Below, in pieces: positions 33,301 to 42,573 of a stretch of DNA of 64,000 nt. Position numbers and translations under genes: made by a program. How positions within the stretch are numbered: the first letter of the stretch is position 1; each line of letters opens with the position of its first letter. This DNA comes from Heloderma charlesbogerti (lineage: Eukaryota > Chordata > Lepidosauria > Squamata > Helodermatidae): positions 1,240,001 through 1,304,000 of the forward strand of contig JANEZZ010002201.1 of the NCBI GenBank assembly GCA_026122225.1, written 5' to 3'. Below the pieces are notes generated by a model. That model made no database searches. It was not told the origin of the DNA and saw nothing but the letters and a program-made list of their open reading frames with translations.

Positions 33301-34715
33301 ACTGCAGATGCAGGGGCGGGGGCTGAGGTAATATTGTCCTGCCCGAGGGCTTTGTATCTCATGTGAGATTTGAAATGGGCATTTCAGAGCTCACATGCTT
33401 AGCCACTTATGCTATCCCAGTTTAATGGTACATTGTATGGGAAGGTAAGTGCACTCTGGACACCTTGTCACCCGCTGAGGTGGGCTGTCCCTCCTTTTTT
33501 TTTTTTTTTAAATTAACACATTTTCTTACCTGCAGCTGGGATTGGTTTAAAACAAAATAAGGGCCTCCAGCTGCTCCCAACTTCATTTCCCATGAATACC
33601 TCCAGGCTGCAGGTGGAGCTCAGATACTACATTCTTAGGAAAGGAAGATGACAGGCAGCTGCAGGCCGATACTTTCTTCTGCATTATACACAGTCACCAA
33701 GAAAAAGAAAAGGGTTTTGCCATCCTAACTCTAGGTTATGTGTGAAATGGGCCTTAAATGAGCATGCAGGTATTTCTGATGCAAAGGATATATACATTCA
33801 GCCAACTGGATAAACAGTGCAAACATTCCCCACCACATGAACACACACCCACACACACCCACACCAGAAATGCAGTATACAGATGTGGAAATGTACTATA
33901 TTATACCAGCTTTTTCAGCTTGAGAGCATGCAAGCATCTAGTCTGGTATTTTTAATGGAAACTCATCCACTGTAGTGTAAGTGATGTAGAATATTTACCT
34001 GAAAGACCACATACAATTTTCTTAAGTTTCTTCCAGTGTAGCAGCCAAGTTTTCTACAAAACAACAAAAACACACTGGCTTAATATGATTCCTTGGGAAG
34101 AAATAAAAATATGGGCTGGTTGCTTTTCTTTTATTCTCATAATGCGCCTAAATTATAGAGGATATATTTGGCCTACAAAATGCAAATGTTTTCTTCTGAT
34201 TGTTACTGGCAATGAAGGCCTTTTATGCTTCCTACATTGTCATCTGCTTCAACAACATTAAATTCCAATTTGTTGACATCTGGTCCCACACAAATCAAAT
34301 CAGAGATGTTTGAGATTACCAAGCTGTGCTCAACACACTCCCAATGAAGAGCTGAATTTTAGAAAGACACAGAACTTCAGAAATGTCAGTAATTGTATTT
34401 GTCCTCTTGTAGCCAGGGCAAGAGGGAGCATAAAATCTAAGGTTGTGATCTAAAGAGCCATGCACATTTCCCACATACGCACTGAAGCTTTCCCAATCTC
34501 CTCTCCTGTTGTAGTTCCTTGGGATCCCCCAAAAGCTACCCCTGTGGGTAGGGTTGGGTGAATCTGTCAAGCTTGATCTTGTTGAGGTTCTTGTTTTTCC
34601 ACTGGAAGCTTGTTCCATCCCAGTTCTGCATGAGCTTTCTTTTTCAGCACAGAAATGTGTATGTATATTGTGTACATTTATCAAATGGATGCATGTTTGT
34701 ATGCATGCACTCACT
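33301..34715. other. No recognised gene
   Basis: Mixed sequence with a T run at 33496 and CACACC repeats at 33840. No supported feature. Confidence 0.4.
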
Positions 34716-34723
34716 GATTAAAG

Positions 34724-35150
34724 CAATGGTCCCCAACCTTTTTTGTGTCACTGAACACATTTGGAATTTTTGGATAATGTTTAAGCACTCTCACAATATG
34801 GCTGCCATGGGGGTGAGCCTTGCCTGTTCATAAAATGGCTGCCATAGTGGGCATGGTCATCACAAAACACTCACTTTCCTGAAGGCAAACTAGTGAAACT
34901 AAAAGAAAAGTAACTTGTTCCAGAACCTATGTACAAGAAAATGTGGGTCCTGTGTTCCGAAACAAAAAAACAGCACAAAATAAAGATCGCATGGAAGGGC
35001 AGAATTTTACTTTGAAGCATGCCAGCCTTCCAGTTTAAAAAAAATCTTAAGAAATAAAATCAAATCAGGAGAGGCAGGGGGCGTGGTGGACACCGAGAAA
35101 AATGTCTCTCTGTACATTGGTGCCCATGGGCAACACGCTGGAAACCCCAG
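34724..35150. mobile_element. hAT MITE with CAGTGGTCCCCAACC-type ends
   Basis: The left end CAATGGTCCCCAACCTTTTT and the right end GCCCATGGGCAACACGCTGG resemble the termini of a widespread vertebrate hAT family. The flanks GATTAAAG (34716-34723) and GACTGAAG (35151-35158) agree at 6 of 8 positions. The interior includes AAAATGGCTGCCAT repeats. Confidence 0.7.
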
Positions 35151-35385
35151 GACTGAAGTGTGCTTGTGTACATTTTAGAAGTGTATGCATTTTTCTTTGT
35201 GCATCTTTCAAATGGATGCAAATTGTCAAACACAGTTCTTTGTTTTGGATAGTGCACTGCAAGCTTGGAAATGTACAGATTTCCATCTGCAAACTGCATT
35301 CACGTCTGTGTTTGGTTCTGGGAGGTGCAAATTAATCTCTCATTAAACTGTGAACCAAATGAATTAAATTGCGAACCCTCTTGAT

Positions 35386-35740
35386 CAGGGGCAGGCAAAT
35401 GTTTGGGGCCAGGGGTACATTTGGCCATTTGAGAAACTGGTGGTCCTGGGCACCACCACAAAAAGGCTACTATGCGAGGTGTGGCAAAGGACAAGTAATC
35501 AGCTCAAAAGACTGAGCCCAAGGCAGAGATGGTGTCTGAGCGCCAACACAGTAAACAACTCCTTTGACCCCACTGTTTTTAGCACCGATTGATACCTATT
35601 TCACTGCAATCCCAGCTGCTGGTAATACAGTGTGTTAATTTTTTTAAACAAGAAACGTGTGTGGGTGTGGGTCGGGGGGTACCTTGACAGGCACCAGGAA
35701 AGGTGTCTGGGGATGCACTGGTGCCTGTAGCCTCCCCCTG
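35386..35740. mobile_element. hAT MITE with CAGGGGCAGGC ends
   Basis: The left end CAGGGGCAGGCAAATG is matched by TAGCCTCCCCCTG at the right. The flanks CTCTTGAT and CTCTCAAT agree at 6 of 8 positions. The interior is non-coding. Confidence 0.6.
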
Positions 35741-35977
35741 CTCTCAATTGGAATGCAGTATTGCACAGCAGGATGCAGCTATGGAAGACTAGGTGGGGGG
35801 GGGCGAGGGGGTGTCTAGAGCCCCCTTAAAGCCTGGCTAGGGGAGCTGTGTCACCCACCCCTGCCCAGAGACGATCAGTCAGCAAAGACCACTAAAGGCT
35901 AACTGATAAAGGAAGAAGTATAGCCTGTTTCTAGGAAACAGAAACTGAATGCCCCAGTTTGGTCACTGTGTCTCAGG

Positions 35978-36845
35978 TAGGGATGTCGGAGAATTTCTCC
36001 ACGAATCTCCGGGAGGCCAAATGCCAATGCATTCAGCCCCCCGAAATTGGTGGAGAAACGGTCTGCCCCCTGCCCCCCCCGGAATGGGACTTACCTTTGT
36101 CGAATGTCCCTGGCGCTGGCGGTTCCCGGCGGCGGTTCAGCGGCAGTGGCGGCCGGTCTTCCGACCGGCCGCCACCACCGCCATTTCCCAGTAAAAACAA
36201 CAACAACAAATGTGATAGGCTACGTAAAGATTTACGTAGCCTATCACGGCTCGATTTTCAGAAAACACCGTGATAGGCTACGTAAATCCTTACATAGCCT
36301 ATCACAGCTGACTTTGGGGGGGGCAAGCACGTATGCAAATGGCAGCGCCCATGGGCGCCGCCATTTGCGTTCCTTATTTGGGCACGTGTAGTCTACGTAA
36401 ACATTTAGATAGACTACGGCGAAAATAAGGGCAACGCTATTTGTGTTGCCCTTATTTTCGCCGTAGTCTACGTAAATGTTTACATAGACTACACGTGCCC
36501 AAATAAGGAATGCAAATGGCGGCGCCCATGGGCGCCGCCATTTGCATACACACTTCCCCCTCCCCCAAAGTCAGCTGTGATAGGCTACGTAAGGATTTAC
36601 GTAGCCTATCACGGCTGACTGCAGGGACGCAAACTGCGGCGGCTACGGCCGCCGCCATTTGCGTCCCGGCAGGAGATGAGATTCGCGGCCGGAGGGACGG
36701 GGCGCCTCCCCCCTGGCCAGAATTTCGGCGGGGAGGGATGGGGCGCCTCCCACCCTGCCCAGAATTTCGGGGGGAGGGACGGAGCGCCTCCCCCCCACCA
36801 TGAAGCAAGTTGCGGGATAAGGTAAGGGACTTTCATCCATCCCTA
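35978..36845 (-). mobile_element. FB7: fold-back hAT-like element, long subfamily (868 bp)
   Basis: The flanks GTCTCAGG and GTCTTAGG match at 7 of 8 positions. Five AT-core palindromes lie near 36210, 36268, 36385, 36458 and 36573, in the same order and spacing as FB5. The axis of the large palindrome is near 36440. CTTACCT is at 36090-36096 and AGGTAAG at 36820-36826. The B-end hairpin is of the GAATGC type but eroded. It is nearly the same length as FB1 and FB5. Confidence 0.93.
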
Positions 36846-36853
36846 GTCTTAGG

Positions 36854-37305
36854 ACCAGAGCTTTGTTATGGATGGAGAAGCTGAGCTGAGCACTGATAAG
36901 TGGAGAGAGAGAGGTTCTGCTTAATGCAGCTCTGCTTAATAGCAGTGTTGGAGACGAGTTGTTTAACAGTTGCAGAGGTTACTGCTGGCATTCAATTCAG
37001 CACTGATAATGTACAGGCATGTAAAATTGCCTGTAAATGTAATTGCTCTTCAAGCTGCAGAGAAAAGCCATATAGGGGAGTTAAATGTAAAGGGTGGTTC
37101 CAGTAGACTTCCTCTTCTTACATGAACCTTATTTTGGAGCTCTTTGCTGTCTGATTTCCTTATAAGCCCCTGCTTCAGCCCCATTTCAGGTAACTTCAGG
37201 TATAACCCACTTTATACAATTTTCTGAGTATCCTGTCAGACCTTCTCTGTTCAGGTAAAGGAAGCCATCCTTCATTCCTTATTTTTATCCATAAAATAAA
37301 ATCTC
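36854..37305. other. No recognised gene or repeat
   Basis: Nothing supportable found. Confidence 0.4.
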
Positions 37306-37309
37306 TTAA

Positions 37310-38144
37310 GGGAGCAATCCTACGGCTGCTAGTCAGAAGCTAGATGGCCATAGGATAAGTTGGTTTCTGGGAAATGACCTTCCCCCTTCCCATGCTGCCT
37401 CGCAGGCAGCTTGAAATGGCCCCACACTCCACGCTTGGAACAGGAGTGCAGAGCAGTGAAAACGGGGCATTCTGGGGGGATTTCCGGGGTGGGGAAGGCA
37501 GAAATGCTGGTATGACACATCCTATGCGTTGTCCAGCAGCCGCCTCCCCATCTCCGCCTTTCTGCGACCAGACAGACAGCTGAAATCAGCTGTCTAGCTG
37601 CAAATGCAGGGCAGCTGAAGTGGGCAGGGGACGATCCCCTCCATGCACCTAGGGATGTATGAAATTCACTTACCTTTTCATGGAATTTTTCGCGGTGGAG
37701 GGGGAGGCGCTCCATCCCTCCCCCCGGAATCCTCGAAGGGGGGAGGCGATCCAGTCCTCCCCCCCGGAATCCTGGATTTCTGGCTGTGGACGGGCTGCTG
37801 CGGATGGGCCATAGCGGCCGCCATTTGCCAGGCTGCCGTGATGGGCTACGTAAGTATTTACGTAGCCTATCATGGCAACCCCCCCAAAAAAAGGCGTACG
37901 CAAATGGCGGCAGCTATGGCGGCTGCCATTTGCGTTCCCTATTTTTCGCCGTTCTAGCCTACGTAGATATTTACGTAGTGGGTGCTATTTGCGTTCCTTT
38001 TTTTTTTGCCGTTCTAAACAATCCGGCCTCACTGGAATCCGTGGCGGAATTCTCTGCCATCCCTACGTGCACCTCCTGCCTGCATCGGATAGGCGGTTGC
38101 CTCTGAGTTCAGAGGCGGCTGCCTATCCTCATAGGATTGCACCC
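37310..38144. mobile_element. Long CAATCCTAT MITE, copy 2, split by FB8
   Basis: The left end GGGAGCAATCCTACGGCTGC and the right end CATAGGATTGCACC flank blocks shared with the 31051 copy (GACAGCTG...CAGCTGTCTAG, CATCCTATG). FB8 interrupts it at CATGCACC. The outside bases are TTAA and TAAG. Without FB8 it is about 411 bp. Confidence 0.65.
37650..38065 (+). mobile_element. FB8: internally shortened fold-back element (416 bp)
   Basis: The flanks CATGCACC and CGTGCACC match at 7 of 8. The A end is on the left with CTTACCT at 37669-37675. One full AT-core module lies at 37835-37878, and the next breaks off near 37980, straight into a shortened B end. The B-end donor-like motif is lost. This looks like a deletion from a longer FB11-like copy. 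It is inserted in a CAATCCTAT MITE. Confidence 0.88.
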
Positions 38145-38384
38145 TAAGCCACACTGCGAGTTACACAGAAAGGTGTTGATTCTCAGTATCATATAACAAG
38201 TTTTTAAAACAAGTCCTGCCCCCTTAAACTAAGCTATTTATTGGTAGCAGTAGGTGAGGGACTGTGAACACATGGGCTCATAACTTTCTTTGCTTTGTTT
38301 AGGACCAAATGAGATGGGAAGTAGGATATCTGTGAATACATCTCCTGATGTCTTTTTCCTTTGCTAAAAGCAGTGGCATGGGAG

Positions 38385-38670
38385 TAGGGATGGCAGAGAA
38401 TTCCTCCACGGACCGCAGTGAGGCTGGATTCTAAAGAAGCTGGCCCCCTGGAGTCCGTGGCAGAACAGAGCACTTACCTCCGCCTCTCCCCGGAATCCTC
38501 TTTGGCTGGATCCGCTCTGCGGCCATTCTGCGGAGCTGCCAGCTGGCGGCTCCATGGAATGGCTGTGGAGCACAGCTGGACAAAGAGGATTCCGGGGGGA
38601 GGAACAGATCGCCTCCCCCCAAGGGCGGATTCCCGGCTGGAATGACAGGTAGGGAATCTGCCCATCCCTA
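38385..38670 (-). mobile_element. FB9: core-less fold-back derivative (286 bp)
   Basis: The flanks CATGGGAG and CATGGAAG match at 7 of 8. Both terminal regions are present, the B end on the left with the GGATTC hairpin type and CTTACCT at 38473-38479. All TACGTA and ATGGC palindromes are gone. The right motif is AGGTAGG (about 38647). It shows that the element can survive with termini only. Confidence 0.87.
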
Positions 38671-38823
38671 CATGGAAGCAGGCAAATTGGACCGAGGCTG
38701 CAATGTAGGTGGAGGTCTAAATCTCCCCTCCCTACCTGCTATTAATGGTGGATGGGGAAAGCTACAGGAATAACAACCATGCCCCTCCAGCCCAGCATGG
38801 CTCTGGTCCAAATTTGTGCATTC

Positions 38824-39598
38824 TAGGGATGTCAGAGAATTCCGCCACGGATCTCAGTGAAGCTGAATGCCAGTGCATTTGGCCCCCCGAAATCTGTGGT
38901 GGAACAAAGCCCCCGCCCCACCACCCTGCGAAAGGCGTGTGAAATGGAGCACTTACCTGGTGCCGTTCGCACTGCTTTGCGAATGGCACCGCGTCTGCGG
39001 CCACCATTCGCTTCCCCATTTAGGCCATGATAGGCTACGTAAATACTTACGTAGCCTATCACGGCTAAGACAGGGACGCAAATGGCATAGCGGCTGCCAT
39101 TTGCGTCCCCGCTTTAGCTGTGATAGGCTGCATAAATATTTACGTAGCCTATCAAGGCCTAAGCCTATTTACGTAGCCTATCACAGCTAAAGCAGGGACA
39201 GAAATGGCAGCCGCTACGCCATTTGCGTCCCTGCTTTTGTTGTGATAGGCTACGTAAGTATCTACGTAGCCTATCATGGCTACAGCAGGGATGCAAATGG
39301 CGTAGGGGACGCCATTTGCGTCCCTGCTTTAGCTGTGATAGGCTATGTAAATATATACGTAGCCTATCACGGCCTAGCGTAGGGACGCAAATGGCATCCC
39401 CTATGCAGGACACCATTTGTGTCCGCAGCAGCCTGGCAGCGGATGGGGGCCCTGCTGTGGATCGGTCCGGCTGGCGGCTCTGTGGACTGGCCGTGGAGCG
39501 TAGCCGGCCGGGCAGGATTCCGAGGGAGAGGACCAGATCGCCTGCCCCCCCCCGCGGAACCCAGCGGAGCCAGGTAAGTGGGATTTCGTACACCCCTA
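38824..39598 (-). mobile_element. FB10: fold-back element without a target duplication (775 bp)
   Basis: It has TAGGGATG at the left (B end, GAATGC hairpin type) and CACCCCTA at the right (A end). The flanks are GTGCATTC and ATCTAGCA, which do not match. Modules lie near 39026, 39116, 39239 and 39332, with an extra half module at 39160-39187. CTTACCT is at 38952-38958 and AGGTAAG at 39572-39578. The copy may join two different insertions. Confidence 0.88.
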
Positions 39599-39820
39599 AT
39601 CTAGCAGCTATGCCATTTTTCATTTTTACTCTAGCATATGCACAGGGGTTCTAATCCACTTCCCATGCTAGGGTCCTGATCTGGATTATGGAAGAGGAGA
39701 AAAAGGCAAAGCAGTGAGTGGGCTGCCTGGACTAAGCCCAGAGACTTTCCATTCTGAGTCACCATGTGCTCACCATGTGCTCCTGTGAGCTCCAATTGAA
39801 CTGAGGGGGCGTGGCCTGAG

Positions 39821-40776
39821 TAAGGATGAGAGAGAATTCCGCCGCAGATTCCAGTGAGGCTGGATTCTTTAGAATCCGCCCCCCCCGGGAATCCATGGCG
39901 GAACGGCCTCCTGCCCCCACGCGGAATCCCCCCAATACGGAACTTACCTGGGTCGGATGCGGCGGATTTGGCAGCGGCGGTTCCGGTGGCAGCGGCAGCT
40001 GGTCTCCTGGCCAGCCGCGGCCGGGCTGCTGCGGCCGCCATTGGTGTCCTTGCAGCTGTGTTAGGCTACATAAGTATTTACGTAGCCTATCACGGCTACC
40101 CCCCCCCGAAAACCCAGTGTATGCAAATGGCAGCGGCTACAGTGGCCGCCATTTGTGTTCCCTATTTTTCGCTGTTCTAGCCTACGTAAATATTTACGTA
40201 GGCTATTATGGCAAAAAAAAGGGGAACGCAAATAGCGCAGTGGGTGGTATTTGCGTTCCTTTTTTTCCCGCCGTTCTAGAATGGCTTCAGCTAGAACGGC
40301 GGGAAAAAAAGGACTGCAAATAGCGCCCACTACGCTATTTGCGTTCCCCTTTTTTTCGTCATAGTAGCCTACATAAATATTTACGTAGGCTAAAATGGCG
40401 AAAAATAGGGAACGCAAATGGTGGCTGCCGTAGCCGCCCCCGTTTGCGTAAGCCTTTTTTTTGGGGGGGGGGTTGCCGTGATAGGCTATGTAAATACTTA
40501 CGTAGCCTATCTTGGCAGCCTGGCTGGATGCAAATGGCGGCCGCTACAGCGGCCGCCATTTGCGTCCGCAGCAGCCCGTCCGCGGGCGGAAATCCGGCTG
40601 TGGACGGCCCTGGCCGGCTGCTCCGCGGAGCTGCTGCAGAGCGGAGCCGGCCGAGCAGGATTCCAGGAGGGAGGACCGGATCACCTCCCCCCCATCGAGG
40701 ATTCCGGGGGGAGGGACAGAGCGCCTCCCCCCCACCATGAAAACCCCTGTGAAAAGGTGAGTTTCGTACATCCCTA
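39821..40776 (-). mobile_element. FB11: longest unbroken fold-back element (956 bp)
   Basis: The flanks GGCCTGAG and GGCCTGGG match at 7 of 8. The left end is TAAGGATG (B end, GGATTC type) and the right is CATCCCTA. Modules lie near 40057, 40168, 40363 and 40480. The centre (40230-40345) folds about GAATGGCTTC near 40280. CTTACCT is at 39953-39959. The A-end motif is AGGTGAG at 40756-40762, still a good splice-donor sequence. Confidence 0.92.
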
Positions 40777-41108
40777 GGCCTGGGTACTCTCAGCAGCTGT
40801 GTGGGCCAGGAGTTTCACTCTGTTTCCTGTCTCCTAGCTGAGCAGAGCAGAGGAAGCTGCTCCAGCTGGTCTAGGGGCTATAAAAGCAACCAAGCTCCCA
40901 GAGAGCGAGCCATCAGAGCGAATGAACAGGGGTTGGACAGGGGAGTTCAGCAGGAGAGGTCAAGGGGGAGGACCCTAACAATTTTTTTAAATTTCTTTTT
41001 TTTGTAACACATGCTTCTATACCAGTGGGACTCTGTTGTTAACCTCCAGTGAATAGAGGACATAGCACACGTGAACCGCCTAGACAGAGAGCTTCGACTA
41101 CTGGGCGG
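40777..41108 (+). other. Possible LINE 5' leader and LINE 3' tail upstream of CR1-B
   Basis: A TATAAAAG box lies at 40879-40886 in a GC-richer stretch. From about 41040 the sequence GTGAACCGCCTAGACAGAG...TGGGCGGTA resembles the 3' tail of another squamate LINE, and the GAAA repeats continue from it. No transcript evidence is available. Confidence 0.35.
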
Positions 41109-41110
41109 TA

Positions 41111-41161
<51 letters not shown>

Positions 41162-41182
41162 CAAGCAAGCAAGCAAGCAAGC
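41109..41182. repeat. (GAAA)n then (GCAA)n microsatellite
   Basis: A long GAAA tract passes into GCAA repeats. An open frame starting at 41071 runs through it but gains its first 30 or so codons from the repeat alone. Confidence 0.95.
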
Positions 41183-41214
41183 ACAGGCTATTCCAGTACA
41201 ATCAGAAAGCTAGA

Positions 41215-42262
41215 AACATAAAGGGAATAGAGACTATGGAAGGACAAGCCTCTCCAGTGGTGGTGGTGACCTGCAAGGTTTGTGCAGTATTTGTTTTCTT
41301 GCTTGACATCAACATCACCTACATGTGCAACAAATGCAAGTTGATTACACTGTTCGAAGAAAAAGTAAGACGACTGGAGTGGCGAGTGTCAACTCTCCAG
41401 GGAATAAGAGAAGACAAAAAGTTCTTAGATGGAATGGTGCAACTACAGTGGCAAAGTGAGGAACAGAAGCTAGAAGAGCAACAGCAAGCTGAGCAGAAGA
41501 GGAAAATGTTGGCAAAGAAAAACAAAGTAGAGGATACTCCTTGGAAAAGGGTGACAGAAGCAGAAAAACTAGAAGTCACATTGCACCAGTGGAAACAGTG
41601 AAACTATGGAGGCATTTTTAGGTATTTGAGGATAAGATTGGAGGTTAGCCTGCAGAGGAAGAATTACAGGGGACCCCGCATGAGAGCGAGCAAGAGGATG
41701 AAGGTCAGTCAAGCAGAGGCGATGAAACCAAGGCCTACAACAACAAGAAGAGAAGAGTAGTAGTAGTGAGAGACTCCTTGCTGCGTCGGATTGAAACCCA
41801 AGTATGTCACAAAGACCTATGGACTTGCCAGGTATGTGTCTTCCAGGAGGACGGATTAGAGCCTACACTTATAAAGCCCACTGAGAGGTATCCCTTTCTT
41901 CTCACCCATGTGGGAATAAATGATACCGCCAAATGAAGCTATGAAGAAATCATGTCAGACTTTGAAGCTTTGGGAAGAAAACTCAAGAACTTTGGGGCCC
42001 AGATAATTTTCTCATCCATCCTTCCAGTAGTTAGAAGAGGGACAGAAAGGGAAAGGAAAATACCCCAGGTGTATAAAGAAGGTGAAAATACCCCAGTCGC
42101 CAGCCTTCGACTGGCTACGAAGGCGGTGCTGATGTGAGAGATTTGGATTCTGGACCATGAGCTATACTTCCTGGAAGATGGACTGTTGGCAAGGGATGGG
42201 TTGCACCTCAAAAAGGCTGGGAAGAATGTGTTTTGCCACAGCATGAAGAACTTCATTAGGAG
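41215..42262 (+). pseudogene. CR1-B ORF1 remnant
   Basis: The N-terminal part (about 41235-41600) has Cys pairs (C-x2-C and C-x2-C, near 41273 and 41326) followed by a Glu/Lys/Gln-rich coiled-coil-like segment. After a break, VVVRDSLLRRIE (about 41758), an FLLTHVGINDT block (about 41896) and a DGLHLKKAGKNVF block (about 42195) mark the esterase domain. Here the GDS block has become RDS. CR1 ORF1 proteins act as nucleic-acid-binding partners of the polymerase. Stops at about 41600 and 42136 and a frame change show it is dead. Confidence 0.8.
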
Positions 42263-42573
42263 TAGGGGTGTACGAAACCCCCTTACCTGGACTCCACCAT
42301 TTACAGCTGCATTTACCTTAAACTAAGGCCTTTATGGCCACAAATGGCATCCCGGACACCATTTGTGGCTGCAGTCATTCCGGCCCACCAGCGATATGGC
42401 AATGGCGGCCATATCGCTGGCACTTTGGAGCCGGCTGGCAGGGAGGATCCAGCCAGTGAGGATTCCTCGTGGAGGCGGAGGTAAGTCTTCCGATCCTCCA
42501 CGGACTTCGGGGGGCTGGATTCTTTTGAATCTGGCCTCACTGGGGTCCGTGGAGGATTTCTCCCCCATCCCTA
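42263..42573 (+). mobile_element. FB12: short fold-back element inside CR1-B (311 bp)
   Basis: The flanks ATTAGGAG and ATCAGGAG match at 7 of 8. The A end is TAGGGGTG and the B end CATCCCTA. It lacks TACGTA modules but has a GCGATATGGC/GCCATATCGC palindrome (42390-42420) and an AAATGGCATCC/GGACACCATTTG hairpin. CTTACCT is at 42282-42288 and AGGTAAG at 42479-42485. It matches the core of FB2. Confidence 0.9.

Noticed and set aside
39000..39400. Regularly spaced palindromic repeats that superficially look like a CRISPR array
   Set aside because: Spacers are themselves repeated and palindromic, repeat lengths vary, and the host is a vertebrate. They are FB modules bounded by transposon ends.
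40879..40886. TATAAAAG as a host gene promoter
   Set aside because: No host exon follows. It sits just upstream of LINE sequence and could be chance or part of a LINE leader.
41071..41214. Start of the 176-codon frame at 41071 as the true CR1 ORF1 start
   Set aside because: The first part is GAAA/GCAA repeat translation. Recognisable ORF1 sequence begins only at about 41235.
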